A DNA stretch of 64,000 bases from DATHRK01 sp035465395 (GCA_035465395.1 DATHRK010000103.1:37601-101600); one strand, 5' to 3'. Positions 1-8,941 are shown, counted from the stretch's first letter. The notes: generated from the sequence alone by a model not told the origin. Made by a program: numbers and translations.

Positions 1-109
1 CTAACGGCACCGCCGGCGGGCGCGTCCCTGTTCCGGCCGGGCGCGCGCCGCCCCGCCGGGACGCCCCGCGCACGGCGACGGGGTCACGCGCCTCGACGCG
101 GAGGATGGG

Positions 110-1495
110 TTGAGCCGACCGAACGACGGCCTGCGGGCGCTGAACCGCTTCGGCCTGGGCGCGCGCCCGGGCGAAGCGGCGCGGCTCGCCGACCCCAGGG
201 GGTGGCTGCGGGACCAACTCGGCGGCCCGCCGCCGGCGCTCTCGGGCGATCTCCCGGACGGACCCGAGATCGGCGCCGCGATGCGCGGACTGCGTGAAGC
301 GCAGCGGAGCCGCGACGAGGCGGCGCTGCGAGACGGCCGCCGCGCCATCACCCGCATCGTGGGCCGGGAGAGCACGGCGGCGCTGGGCGCCAGGGTCGTT
401 TCGGATCGCCCGTTCGTCGAGCGGCTGGTCGCGTTCTGGTCCAACCACCTCTGCGTCTCCGTGCGGGGCGAGCCCGCGGTGCTTCCGCTGGCGGGCGACT
501 ACGAGCGCGAGGCGATCCGACCCCACGTGCTCGGGCGCTTCGAGGACATGGTCCTCGCCTCCGCGCGCCACCCCGCGATGCTCATCTACCTGGACAACGC
601 CCAGTCCATCGGGCCCGCGTCGCGGGTCGGCCGCGTGACCGCGCGCCGCGGCAACGCCCGCGGCCTCAACGAGAACTACGCCCGCGAGCTCCTGGAGCTG
701 CACACCGTCGGGGTCGACGGAGGCTACGCGCAGGAGGACGTGCTGGAGCTGGCGCGGGTGCTGACCGGCTGGGGCGTGGCCGGAGTGGGGCGGGTGCGCG
801 GCCCGCGGCTCGGGGCCGAGCCCGACGCGCCGTCCTTCCGCTTCGTGGCGGAGCTCCACGAGCCCGGCGCCAAGAGCGTGATGGGGAAGCGCTACGCCGA
901 GGCGGGCGTCCGGGAAGGCGAGGCCGCGATCCGCGACCTCTGCGCGCATCCCTCCACGGCGCGCTTCGTCGCCTCCAAGCTCGTGACCCATTTCGTCGCC
1001 GACGACCCGCCGCCGGCCGCGGTCGACCGGATCGCGTCGGTGTTCGCCGATTCCGGAGGCGACCTGCGCGCCACGGCGGACGCGCTGGTGGACCTCGAGG
1101 AGGCCTGGGCTGGGGACGCGCGGAAATTCCGCGCGCCGCAGGACTGGCTGATCGCCGTGCTGCGCGCGCTGGGAGCCCGCGAGGCCCCGCGCGAGGTCGT
1201 CGAGGCGCTGCGCCAGCTGCGGCACACGCTGTGGGCGCCGGGCGCGCCCAAGGGCTACGGCGACGTCCGTCGCGAGTGGGCGGATCCCGACGCGCTCATG
1301 AACCGGGCGGAGCTGGCCCGCACGATCTCCCGCCGCGTCGTGCGCGGCGGCGGCGCGCCCGAGCCGCGCGCGTTGCTCGACGTGGTCGAGCTCGGCGCCG
1401 ACTCGGCGCTGCCTCGCGTGCTAGCGGACGCCGACATCGACACCGGCGAGCGGCTCGCGCTCGCCCTGGCCGGTCCGGACTTCCAGTGGCGGTGA
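110..1495 (+). CDS. DUF1800 family protein
   Basis: The 461-residue product matches the DUF1800 family: an N-terminal ALNRFGLGARPGEA segment and the family core NENYARELLELHTVG followed by LARVLTGWG. The molecular function of DUF1800 proteins is not established; they almost always sit next to a DUF1501 gene, as here (stop at 1493-1495, next ATG at 1498). The start is TTG at 110, chosen because GGAGG lies about 5 nt upstream; the ATG at 105 is in another frame. No obvious signal peptide follows the TTG, so export may depend on its partner, or the true N-terminus may lie before the window. Confidence 0.85.
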   Translation: MSRPNDGLRALNRFGLGARPGEAARLADPRGWLRDQLGGPPPALSGDLPDGPEIGAAMRGLREAQRSRDEAALRDGRRAITRIVGRESTAALGARVVSDRPFVERLVAFWSNHLCVSVRGEPAVLPLAGDYEREAIRPHVLGRFEDMVLASARHPAMLIYLDNAQSIGPASRVGRVTARRGNARGLNENYARELLELHTVGVDGGYAQEDVLELARVLTGWGVAGVGRVRGPRLGAEPDAPSFRFVAELHEPGAKSVMGKRYAEAGVREGEAAIRDLCAHPSTARFVASKLVTHFVADDPPPAAVDRIASVFADSGGDLRATADALVDLEEAWAGDARKFRAPQDWLIAVLRALGAREAPREVVEALRQLRHTLWAPGAPKGYGDVRREWADPDALMNRAELARTISRRVVRGGGAPEPRALLDVVELGADSALPRVLADADIDTGERLALALAGPDFQWR

Positions 1496-1497
1496 CC

Positions 1498-2694
1498 ATG
1501 GACAGACGAAACTTCCTGCGGACGATGTGCGTGGGCGGCGCGGCGACCTTCGCGCTGCCGTCGGTGGCGTTCGCGCGCGTGCCCGGGCAGGGCCGCCTGA
1601 TGTTCGCGCTGCTGCGCGGCGGCTTTGACGGGCTCGCCGCGCTGGTCCCGATCGGCGACCCCGGGTACCGGGCCCTGCGCGGGCCGATGGCGTTCGACGC
1701 GGGCGACCTTATCGCGCTCGACGACGGCTTCGCGCTGGCGCCGGGGTTGGCGCCGTTCGCCGAGTTCTGGGAGCGCGGGGAGCTCCTCGCGGTGCACGCG
1801 ATGGCGATCCCGTACCGCACGCGGAGCCACTTCGACGGGCAGGCGATCCTGGAGACCGGGCTGGAGCGGCCCGACGGCGCCGCGGACGGGTGGCTGAACC
1901 GGCTGCTGCAAGTGATGGGCGGCGAGCGCTCCGGGATCGCGGTGTCGGCGGGCATGCCTCGGTCGCTCACGGGCGAGCACCCGGTGATGACGTGGTCGCC
2001 CGCGTCGCTCGGGACCACCGAGGCGGCCTACATCGACCGCCTGCACGCGCTCTACCAGCGCGACCGGGTGCTGCTCAACCCGTTCGAGGCGGCGCTGCAA
2101 CTCGAAGCGCTCGGCGAGTCCGCCATGGACGACGAGGGATCGACGGGGGGACGGTCGATGGAGGCTCGTGCCCGCCGGCCGCGGGGCGCCTTCGAGCCCG
2201 TCCTCGGCGCGGCGGCGCGCTTCCTCCGCGAGCCCGCTGGGCCCAACGTCGCGGCGGTCGAGTTCAGCGGCTGGGACACGCACGCCAACCAGGGCCTGGC
2301 CGGCGGGTCGCTGGACCGCCTGCTCGGCGGGCTGTCGTCGGGGCTCGCGGCGTTCCGCGAGGCGATGGGACCGCGCTGGGCGGACACCACCGTGGTCGTG
2401 ATGACCGAGTTCGGGCGGACGGCGCGGCCCAACGGCACCGGGGGCACCGACCACGGCACCGCGGGCGCCGGCTTCGTGCTCGGGCCGCGCATAGCGCGCA
2501 GCGCCGTCCTCGCCGACTGGCCGGGCCTGGCGGAGCGCCAGCTCTACGAGGGCCGCGACGTGCGCCCGACCCTGGACACGCGGTCGGTGCTGAAGGGCGT
2601 GCTCGCGGGCACCTTCGACCTCACGCGGGCGCAGTCGGAGCGGGTGTTCCCCGACTCGGAGGCCGCCAACGGGATGTTCGAGCTGATGGGCTGA
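1498..2694 (+). CDS. DUF1501 family protein with Tat-like leader
   Basis: A 398-residue DUF1501 protein, a family related in fold to alkaline phosphatase/sulfatases and of unknown substrate. The leader MDRRNFLRTM followed by a hydrophobic stretch and a small-residue cleavage region looks like a twin-arginine signal, suggesting export of a folded, possibly metal-bound protein. Family motifs include LLRGGFDGL near the N-terminus, SGWDTHANQG mid-protein and VVVMTEFGRTARPN followed by GTDHGTA. The ATG at 1498 is preferred over a longer open frame from 1231 because that extension is only a shadow of the DUF1800 gene and because the Tat leader starts exactly here. Two nucleotides separate it from the DUF1800 stop, so the two are almost certainly one operon. 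Confidence 0.9.
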   Translation: MDRRNFLRTMCVGGAATFALPSVAFARVPGQGRLMFALLRGGFDGLAALVPIGDPGYRALRGPMAFDAGDLIALDDGFALAPGLAPFAEFWERGELLAVHAMAIPYRTRSHFDGQAILETGLERPDGAADGWLNRLLQVMGGERSGIAVSAGMPRSLTGEHPVMTWSPASLGTTEAAYIDRLHALYQRDRVLLNPFEAALQLEALGESAMDDEGSTGGRSMEARARRPRGAFEPVLGAAARFLREPAGPNVAAVEFSGWDTHANQGLAGGSLDRLLGGLSSGLAAFREAMGPRWADTTVVVMTEFGRTARPNGTGGTDHGTAGAGFVLGPRIARSAVLADWPGLAERQLYEGRDVRPTLDTRSVLKGVLAGTFDLTRAQSERVFPDSEAANGMFELMG

Positions 2695-2701
2695 CGTGGG
2701 G

Positions 2702-2736
2702 GTCGGCGCCGTCCCGCGAGCGGGTGCGGCGCCGAC
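2702..2736. terminator. Perfect 10-bp inverted repeat between convergent genes
   Basis: GTCGGCGCCG at 2702-2711 is exactly repeated in inverse at 2727-2736, with a smaller CCCG/CGGG stem inside the loop. It sits between the convergent ends of the DUF1501 gene (2694) and the OsmC gene (2758). There is no T-run, so if it terminates transcription it is a U-less, bidirectional terminator; a protein-binding site is also possible. Confidence 0.5.
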
Positions 2737-2757
2737 GTCGTGCGGCGCCCAGCCGGC

Positions 2758-3183
2758 TCAACTCGCCGAGAAGCTCGCGTCCATCGTGATCGGCACGGCG
2801 AGCGCCTTCGACACCGGGCAGCCCTCCTTGGCGGTGTTCGCGGCCGTCATGAAGGCCTCTTCCGTCCCGTCGCCTTCCGCCCGGACGTCCAGGTGGACGC
2901 CGCTGATGGCGAAGCCGACCTCCTGCTTCTCGAGCGAGACCGTCGCGGTCGTCTCGATGCTCTTCGGGGTGACGCCTTCCTTGGCCATGTTTCCCGAAAG
3001 CGCCATCGAGAAGCACCCCGCGTGCGCCGCGGCGATCAGCTCCTCCGGGTTCGTTCCCGGCTCGTCCTCGAACCGCTTGCTGAACGAGTAGTCGATGCCG
3101 TCGAGCGCGCCGCTCTCGGTCGAGAGCGTGCCGCCACCCGCGCGGATCTCGCCCGTCCACACGGCCGTCGCCTTTCGCTTCAT
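2758..3183 (-). CDS. OsmC/Ohr-family peroxiredoxin-like protein
   Basis: A 141-residue OsmC-family protein. These cytosolic dimers reduce organic hydroperoxides with two cysteines. The two expected cysteines are visible: one in AAHAGCFSMAL (about residue 61) and one in KEGCPVSKAL (about residue 125). The N-terminal segment MKRKATAVWTGEIRAGGGTL and the short length place it in the OsmC subgroup rather than Ohr. The ATG at 3181-3183 is preceded by GGAGGAG, a near-perfect ribosome binding site. It stands alone, convergent with the DUF1501 gene and divergent from the MATE gene. Some OsmC homologues elsewhere carry selenocysteine; this one has ordinary cysteine codons. Confidence 0.9.
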   Translation of the reverse strand: MKRKATAVWTGEIRAGGGTLSTESGALDGIDYSFSKRFEDEPGTNPEELIAAAHAGCFSMALSGNMAKEGVTPKSIETTATVSLEKQEVGFAISGVHLDVRAEGDGTEEAFMTAANTAKEGCPVSKALAVPITMDASFSAS

Positions 3184-3432
3184 GTCCTCTCCTCCGGTAG
3201 GTCGGCAGGAACGCCCCGCACGCGGAGTCCCGCGGCGGGGGCGCAAAGTCGTGCGGGTGCACGGTTCACGCCAGCGCCGCCGGAGGGATCGGCCGGCCGA
3301 CGGGACGCGCCTTTGTGCATACCGCAGCGAACGTGCACGTTGTCCTGCTGGCACGACGACGAACTCCCAGGACGGCGATCCGGACGTGACACTGCGTGGG
3401 GCATACGGCCGCGGTCGGCCGCGAGCGAGCCT

Positions 3433-4962
3433 ATGAGCGACGGCGCCACGCCGCCCGATACCGAGGCGCCGCCGGACGAACCCGGGGCCAGCGCCGAGGA
3501 GCTCGGCCCGGGGCCCGGCACGGGCGCGGACGCGTCCCGGGCGGATCCCGAGATCCCCCCGCCCCCGCCGCCGCCCTCCCGCCGCTACGACCGCTCGATC
3601 GTGGAGGGCCCGCTCCTGCCGGCGGTCTGGAAGATCGCCTGGCCGACGATGCTGCAGAACATCATCGGCGGCATGCAGGGGCTCGTGGACCACGTCATGG
3701 TCGGCAACTACGTCGGCTTCGCCGGCAACGCCGCCATCGGCGTGAGCTGGCAGGTGTTCCTCGTCGTGATCGTCTTCATCTCCTCGCTGTTCACCGGGAT
3801 GAGCGTGCTGGTCGCTCGATTCGCGGGTGCCGGCAAGTCGGAGAAGGTCGACCGCACCGTGTACCAGGCCTTCCTGACCGCCATCGGCCTCGCCCTCGGG
3901 ATCTTCGCGCCGCTCGGGTACTTCCTGGCGCCGGCGCTGCTCGACCTGGTCAACGCGGCCCCGGCGGTGCAGGCGGAGGCGCTGCCGTATCTGCGCATCA
4001 TGTTCCTGTTCAGCAGCGGCATGATGGTGTTCTTCATGCTCGGAGGCGCGCTCCGCTCGGCGGGCGACGCCAAGACGCCGCTGCGGCTCGGGATCGTGAT
4101 GACAGTGCTCAACATCGTCCTGAACGTGATCCTGATCCGCGGCCTGGGACCGATCCCCTCGTTCGGGACCGCCGGCGCCGCGATGGGGACCGTGATCGCC
4201 TCCGCGCTGGTCGGGGCGTACGCGCTGTTCCGGCTCTGGGGCGGCGGGTGGGTGGTGGGCTTCCCGCATGGCGGTGGGTACGGCCCGGATTGGGTCATCA
4301 TCCGGGCGATCTTCCGCTTCGGCCTGCCGACCGGCATCCAGGGGATCGCGATGAACGTCGGCGGGGTCTTCCTGCTGGCCTTCATCGGCTCGGTCGCGCA
4401 GAGCGCGGCGGCGCAGGCGGCCTACGCCGTCTCCTACACGCAGCTCTTCTCGCTGATCACGTGGACGACCGTCGGTTTGATGGGGGCCGCCGCTGCCGTG
4501 GCGGGCCAGAATCTAGGGGCGGACAACCCGGACCGCGCGGCCGCCGCCGTGCACAAGGCGGCCCGCATCGGGGTGCTGGTCGCGGCGTTGGTGGGACTGA
4601 TGTTCCTGCTCATCCCGCGCCAGCTCCTCGGGGTGTTCGGCATGGACGAGCCGGCCGTGCTCGACATCGGCACCAGCTTGCTCCGCGTGCTGAGCCTGTC
4701 GGGCCTCTTCATCGCGGTGGCGCTCACCTACACCGGGGGCCTCCAGGGCACCGGCGACACCAAGAGCCCGCTCTACATCTCGATCGTCTCGCAGATCGTG
4801 GTGCCGCTGGGCATCTGCGCGGTCGTGCAACGGGTCGGGACGCTGGATCCGATCGATATCTGGCTGGCCATCCTCGCCGGCCACGTGACCCGCTCCGCCC
4901 TCAGCGTGATGGTGTTCAACCGCGGGAGGTGGCGCAGCATCGCGGTCGACATCGGCGGCTGA
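3433..4962 (+). CDS. MATE family multidrug/toxin exporter
   Basis: A 509-residue multi-pass membrane protein of the MATE family, which exports organic cations or other toxic compounds in exchange for Na+ or H+. After a proline- and acid-rich cytoplasmic extension of about 55 residues, the core begins with AVWKIAWPTMLQNIIGGMQG and has about twelve hydrophobic helices in two related halves; GQNLGADNPDRA marks the start of the second-half repeat, as in the NorM/DinF group. The ATG at 3433 was chosen because upstream in-frame sequence overlaps the promoter side of the OsmC gene and resembles no protein. The proline-rich leader is longer than usual. Substrate cannot be predicted. Confidence 0.88.
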   Translation: MSDGATPPDTEAPPDEPGASAEELGPGPGTGADASRADPEIPPPPPPPSRRYDRSIVEGPLLPAVWKIAWPTMLQNIIGGMQGLVDHVMVGNYVGFAGNAAIGVSWQVFLVVIVFISSLFTGMSVLVARFAGAGKSEKVDRTVYQAFLTAIGLALGIFAPLGYFLAPALLDLVNAAPAVQAEALPYLRIMFLFSSGMMVFFMLGGALRSAGDAKTPLRLGIVMTVLNIVLNVILIRGLGPIPSFGTAGAAMGTVIASALVGAYALFRLWGGGWVVGFPHGGGYGPDWVIIRAIFRFGLPTGIQGIAMNVGGVFLLAFIGSVAQSAAAQAAYAVSYTQLFSLITWTTVGLMGAAAAVAGQNLGADNPDRAAAAVHKAARIGVLVAALVGLMFLLIPRQLLGVFGMDEPAVLDIGTSLLRVLSLSGLFIAVALTYTGGLQGTGDTKSPLYISIVSQIVVPLGICAVVQRVGTLDPIDIWLAILAGHVTRSALSVMVFNRGRWRSIAVDIGG

Positions 4963-4995
4963 AGAGCGGAGGACCCGCGACGCGCGACCGGGTGG

Positions 4996-5475
4996 CTACG
5001 CCGCCGGCTCGACGTCGGCCCGCAGGCGTTCCTGGATGTAGGCCGCGACCGCGTCGATGTCGCGGTACTTGAGCCCGTAGAACCCCCAGTGCGGCATGCC
5101 GCTCGCCGTGCCCGTGAACACCTGCCGCCGCAGCCCTTCGCGATCCGCCGCGAAACGCCAGTCCGGCGTGAGGAAACTGGGCGGACGGAGCGTGTCGCCC
5201 CGGAGCACGAGGCCGCCATCGCCGGCCCCAACCGGCCCGTGGCACTTGGAGCAACTGTAGGAATAGACCACCGCTCCCCTCTCCAGCGCCGCGCCCGCGC
5301 TGTCCCAGCCGATGGTATCGAACGCCGCGGGATCGTACATTGCTTCGGCGAGCATGACGGAGTCCTCGTGAGCCGCAACCTGGTCCTCGGGGGTGGGCGC
5401 GGCGTCCGAGCCGCAGGCAATCAGCGCCGCCGCCAACGCGATCGGGGCCAGGTGGGTACGCCTGGTGCTGAGCAT
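4996..5475 (-). CDS. Mono-haem c-type cytochrome lipoprotein
   Basis: A 159-residue exported cytochrome c. The N-terminus has a hydrophobic signal ending in a lipobox (ALIAC, then GSD), so the protein is probably anchored to a membrane and faces the periplasm. The haem-attachment motif CSKCHG lies about residues 77-82, and the likely axial methionine is in TASGMPHWGFYG. The final helix AVAAYIQERLR is typical of class I cytochromes. The ATG at 5475 was preferred to one nine codons upstream because GGGAGGG stands directly before it and the lipobox then falls at a normal distance. No oxidase or reductase gene is adjacent, so the partner is unknown. Confidence 0.85.
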   Translation of the reverse strand: MLSTRRTHLAPIALAAALIACGSDAAPTPEDQVAAHEDSVMLAEAMYDPAAFDTIGWDSAGAALERGAVVYSYSCSKCHGPVGAGDGGLVLRGDTLRPPSFLTPDWRFAADREGLRRQVFTGTASGMPHWGFYGLKYRDIDAVAAYIQERLRADVEPAA

Positions 5476-5627
5476 GGACCCTCCCGGTTGGAGATGCTCC
5501 ACGATGGCGCGCGCACCGGTCGGACGGCGTGGGGAGGCCTACGCGATGTTGTCGGAGATTCGACCACACCTCCGCGCACGACACCCGGTCGCGCTCAGCC
5601 CCGCGGCGACGCCTCCGCGGTGGTGCC

Positions 5628-6470
5628 CTAGCGCGGGGCGGCCTCGGCGCTCGCGGCGGCTTCGTCCCCGGCGAGGAAGACCTCCGTGAGGGGCCGCTCG
5701 CGGGCCAGGAACTCGGTGGGGCTGAGGCCCGCCATCCGGCGAAACTCCCGGCAGAAGTGGGGCTGATCGTAGTAGCCCGCCTCGAGGGCGATCCTCCCCA
5801 GCACGACCGACCGCGCCGTCCGTAGTCGCCGCACCGCGCCCTGGATCCGGACGATTCGACGGAGGTCGCGCGGCGCGAGGCCGGCGTGCTCGCGCAGCGC
5901 CCGCTCGACCGAGCGCGGCGTGCTCGCGAGGGCGGCGGCCACGGCCTCGACGGGCTCGCGGCCGGCGCCCCGCACGATCCGCTGGACGGCGGCCCGCGCG
6001 AGGGTGGGCGCCGGGCCGGGAGCGACGCGTGCCTCGAGGAACGCGCCGGTCACGTGCGCCCAGCGCGACGTTGGCTCTTCGCCCAGCCGCTCGCGCAACG
6101 CCGCGAAGGCGGGCGCGACCGCGCTCGCTTCGACGTACCCGTCGCGCAGGTCCGCCATCGGCACGCCGAGGAGCGCACCCCCCGCCCACGGCTGAAGGCG
6201 GATGCCCAGGAGCCGGGAACGCCCGACGGCGCGTAGCGACAGCGCCGCGGTGATCTGCCCCACGATCATCGCGGCCGGCTGACGCCGTGAACGGCCCTCG
6301 GCGGTGAGCGCCTCGTAAGGGTCCCCCAGGTTGAGCACGACCTCCGCGCACCCGTCCGGAATGACCGGCTCGGGCCGTGATCCCCCGGGCGGGGCGTCGG
6401 CCGTGAGCGTCCAGATGCAGCGGACGTGGTCCGCGAGGGAGGGGGGAGGCGCCGTTTTGCGATAATGCAT
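5628..6470 (-). CDS. AraC family transcriptional regulator
   Basis: A 280-residue regulator. The N-terminal 150 residues resemble the DUF6597 sensor domain seen in many AraC proteins (PPSLADHVRCIWTL, then VIPDGCAEVVLNLGDP). The C-terminal 100 residues carry the AraC-type double helix-turn-helix; the second recognition region reads ALEAGYYDQPHFCREFRRM, close to the family signature. It is divergent from the DUF6265 gene that starts 114 nt away, which is therefore a possible target. An in-frame upstream methionine (6644) would add a stretch without family similarity, so MHYRKTAPPP is taken as the start. Confidence 0.85.
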   Translation of the reverse strand: MHYRKTAPPPSLADHVRCIWTLTADAPPGGSRPEPVIPDGCAEVVLNLGDPYEALTAEGRSRRQPAAMIVGQITAALSLRAVGRSRLLGIRLQPWAGGALLGVPMADLRDGYVEASAVAPAFAALRERLGEEPTSRWAHVTGAFLEARVAPGPAPTLARAAVQRIVRGAGREPVEAVAAALASTPRSVERALREHAGLAPRDLRRIVRIQGAVRRLRTARSVVLGRIALEAGYYDQPHFCREFRRMAGLSPTEFLARERPLTEVFLAGDEAAASAEAAPR

Positions 6471-6583
6471 GCCCGCAGGATCGCCCCGCCGTCGCATCCG
6501 TACAAGGCGCGTCCGAACCCGTTCGCTAGATTCGCTGCCGAGCCCGCCCCAGGGCGGCAGTACACCCGACACCGGAGGCAGCC

Positions 6584-7105
6584 GTGTCACCCAGGAGAGC
6601 CACCAGGAGGGCCGCGACGGCCAGCGTTGCGTGGGCGCTGTCATTCGCCGCGTGCTCGTCCGCCACCGCCCAGCAGAGCGCCGCTTCCGCAGCGCCGCCC
6701 GAAGGACCCCTCGCGCCGCTCGCGTTCATGGCGGGCTGCTGGGCGGAGGGCCCGGAGGGACTGCACGAGCAGTTCACCGCTCCGACCGCCAACCTGATCC
6801 TCGGCACGTCCCGGTTCCTGAGGGGGGGCGGCGTCGTCGAGTTCGAGTTTCACGTCATCCGGCCCGGGGAGTCGGGGCCGATCCTCACGCCGCACCCCGG
6901 GGGCCGGGCGTCGGTGTCGTTCGCCGCCGATTCGATCGCTCCGGGCTACGTGGCGTGGGCCAACCCGGACCACGATTTTCCGCAGAGGATCATCTACGAC
7001 GGCCGCGAAGAGGGCGCCCTGCGGGCCACCATCGAAGGGCCGCGGGACGGAGAGACCGCGCGCATGAGCTGGCGCATGGCCCGCGTCCGCTGCCCCGCGA
7101 CGTAG
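6584..7105 (+). CDS. Exported DUF6265-like protein
   Basis: A 173-residue secreted protein starting at GTG 6584 with a GGAGG-like site upstream. It has a signal peptide ending near SSATAQQ, then LAFMAGCWAEG, which is the usual opening of DUF6265/lipocalin-like proteins, and VAWANPDHDFPQRIIYDG, another strongly conserved part of that family. Function is unknown; the beta-rich pattern suggests a small barrel that binds a hydrophobic ligand. It is transcribed divergently from the AraC regulator, which may control it. Confidence 0.8.
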   Translation: MSPRRATRRAATASVAWALSFAACSSATAQQSAASAAPPEGPLAPLAFMAGCWAEGPEGLHEQFTAPTANLILGTSRFLRGGGVVEFEFHVIRPGESGPILTPHPGGRASVSFAADSIAPGYVAWANPDHDFPQRIIYDGREEGALRATIEGPRDGETARMSWRMARVRCPAT

Positions 7106-7184
7106 CGCGACGCGCCTCCGCCGCGCGGCGCGAGGCCCGGAGGGCGACCCGCGCGACGGCACGGACTCGAGCAGGGGGGTAGCG

Positions 7185-7757
7185 GTGAGCGGCGCACGCG
7201 TCCAGGGAGTGGAGGGCGGGGGCAGGGGAGTGGGCAGGTTGATCTTCGCCGCCGTGCGACGGCGACTGGGGCGGGTGCCCGAGCCCGTCCGGATTCTGGC
7301 CCGGCGGCCGCCCATGCTGCGCGGCCACATCTTCATGGAGGCAAGCCAGGAGAGCACCGGGCTCGTGCCCGCGTCGATCAAGAAGCTGGCCCAGGTACGC
7401 GTCGCCACGCGCATCGGGTGTCCGTTCTGAATCGACATCAACTCTGCCGGCGGCAGAGACGCGGGCGTGACGCAGGAACAGCTCGAATCCCTGTCGTCCT
7501 ACGACACGTCCCCCGCGTTCGGACCCGCGGAGCGAGCCGCGCTACGGCTCGCCGACGCGATGGTGGGCACGCCGGCCGAGGTCCCGGCCACGCTGTTCGC
7601 CGAGCTGCGCGAGCACTTCTCCGAGGAGCAGCTCGTCGAGCTGGCCGCCGCGCTGGCGTGGGAGAACTACCGGGCGCGCTTCAACCGGGTGTTCGACGTC
7701 GGCTCGGAGGACTACTCGGAGGGTGCGTATTGCCCGATGCCGGTGGTGGCGGGGTAG
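7185..7757 (+). CDS. AhpD/CMD-family protein, candidate selenoprotein (Sec82 encoded by TGA)
   Basis: If TGA 7428-7430 is read as selenocysteine, this is one 190-residue carboxymuconolactone-decarboxylase/AhpD-like protein. Before the TGA it reads LGRVPEPVRILARRPPMLRG and KKLAQVRVATRIGCPF; after it, in the same frame, IDINSAGGRDAGVTQEQL and LVELAAALAWENYRARFNRV. Both halves match the family end to end, and the family has GCPFC-ID at the junction, so TGA replaces the second, resolving cysteine of the CxxC redox pair (C79, U82). A hairpin at 7442-7458 has SECIS geometry. Start is GTG 7185 after a G-rich site. A nonsense mutation, or separate re-initiation at GTG 7467, is the alternative; the exact residue position and the hairpin favour selenocysteine. 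Probable role: thiol/selenol-based reduction of hydroperoxides in the cytoplasm. Confidence 0.8.
7428..7458 (+). promoter_or_regulatory. Candidate bacterial SECIS element (Sec insertion) of the AhpD-like gene
   Basis: The in-frame TGA at 7428-7430 is followed by a perfect 7-bp stem, CTCTGCC (7442-7448) with GGCAGAG (7452-7458), closing a GGC loop. The loop begins 18 nt after the TGA. As I recall, bacterial SECIS elements need a short stem with a small loop that has a G in its first two positions, roughly 16-37 nt after the UGA; this fits. SelB would bind the loop and deliver Sec-tRNA. Confidence 0.7.
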
Positions 7758-7778
7758 CGCGGGCGCGGCCTCGGTCGC

Positions 7779-8819
7779 CTAGGAGACCGGGGCGCCGACC
7801 GCCTTGCGGACCGCGGGCGCGACCCGGGTGCCGAACAGCTCGATGCCGCGGAGCACCTCGGCGTGGGGCACGGTCCCGACGGTCTGCATGAGGAAGCGCT
7901 GGTGGCCGAACAGCTCGTGCTGGAAGAGGATCTTGTCGACGACCTCCTCGGGGCTGCCCACCACGAGGTGGCCGCGCGGGGCGCAGCCGGCCTCGAACTG
8001 GGCGCGGGTCGTGGGCGGCCAGCCGCGTTCGCGGCCGATGCGCGTCATGATCTCGGCGTAGGGCTCGAAGAACACGTCGCGCGCGCCCTGCGACGTGGCC
8101 GCCACGTGCCCGTGGGAGTTGATGCCCACCGCGAGGCCGGACGGGTCGTGGCCCGCCCGGCTCGCCGCGTCCCGGTACAGCTCCACCAGCGGGACGAAGC
8201 GCTCCGGGTAACCGCCGATGATCGCGAGCGCCAGCGGCAGGCCCAGCGACGCCGCGCGCACCACCGAGGGTGGCGTTCCGCCCACCGCGATCCAGACCGG
8301 GAGCGGGTCCTGCGCGGGCCGCGGGTACACGCCCCGGCCGGCGACGGGAGGCCGGTGCGTCCCGCTCCAGGTCACGACCTCGTTCGCGCGCGCCGCGAGC
8401 AGGAGGTCGAGCTTCTCGGAGAAGAGCAGGTCGTAGTCGGCGGTGTCCTGACCGAACAGCGGGAAGGACTCGGTGAAGGATCCCCGTCCCGCCATGATCT
8501 CGGCGCGCCCGCTCGACAGCAGGTCGATCGTGGCGAAGTCCTGGAAGACCCGGATCGGGTCGTCGGAGCCGAGGACCGAGACGGCGCTGGTGAGCCGGAT
8601 GCGGCGGGTACGCGCCGCCGCCGCCGCGAGCACGATCGCGGGGGCGGACACCGCGAAGTCCGGACGGTGGTGTTCCCCCACGCCGAACACGTCCAGGCCG
8701 ACCTGGTCGGCCAGCTCGATCTCCTCCAGCAGATCCCGGAGGCGGTCGCCGGCGGCCAGCTGGTGTCCGGTGGCGGCGTCGAAGCGCGTTTCCGCGAACG
8801 TGTAGATGCCGAGTTCCAT
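7779..8819 (-). CDS. LLM-class flavin-dependent oxidoreductase
   Basis: A 346-residue bacterial-luciferase-like (TIM-barrel, FMN or F420) monooxygenase. Recognisable segments are MELGIYTFAE at the start, FGVGEHHRPDFAVSAP, the GRAEIMAGRGSF phosphate-binding region and PLPVWIAVGGTPPSVVRAA. These match the subgroup of short-chain putative monooxygenases that are often annotated as atu2307/SP_0267-type. The substrate is not predictable. The ATG at 8817-8819 begins directly with the first beta strand. It ends 22 nt from the convergent AhpD-like gene; the two are not co-transcribed. Confidence 0.88.
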   Translation of the reverse strand: MELGIYTFAETRFDAATGHQLAAGDRLRDLLEEIELADQVGLDVFGVGEHHRPDFAVSAPAIVLAAAAARTRRIRLTSAVSVLGSDDPIRVFQDFATIDLLSSGRAEIMAGRGSFTESFPLFGQDTADYDLLFSEKLDLLLAARANEVVTWSGTHRPPVAGRGVYPRPAQDPLPVWIAVGGTPPSVVRAASLGLPLALAIIGGYPERFVPLVELYRDAASRAGHDPSGLAVGINSHGHVAATSQGARDVFFEPYAEIMTRIGRERGWPPTTRAQFEAGCAPRGHLVVGSPEEVVDKILFQHELFGHQRFLMQTVGTVPHAEVLRGIELFGTRVAPAVRKAVGAPVS

Positions 8820-8941
8820 GGGCCCATCATGGGGGAGGGGGCCCTGGGCGCGCACCCCGTGTGCGGCACGCGCGGGCCGATGGTAGCTTCGCGGAGATTC
8901 ACCCGGCATCGCCACGCACACCCGAAGCAGGGCGGGTTCCC

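Noticed and set aside
1231..1497. Longer N-terminus for the DUF1501 protein
   Set aside because: The extension overlaps the DUF1800 gene in another frame, and the Tat leader starts exactly at ATG 1498.
2758..3183. OsmC protein as a third selenoprotein
   Set aside because: Both family cysteines are present as normal cysteine codons and no internal TGA occurs.
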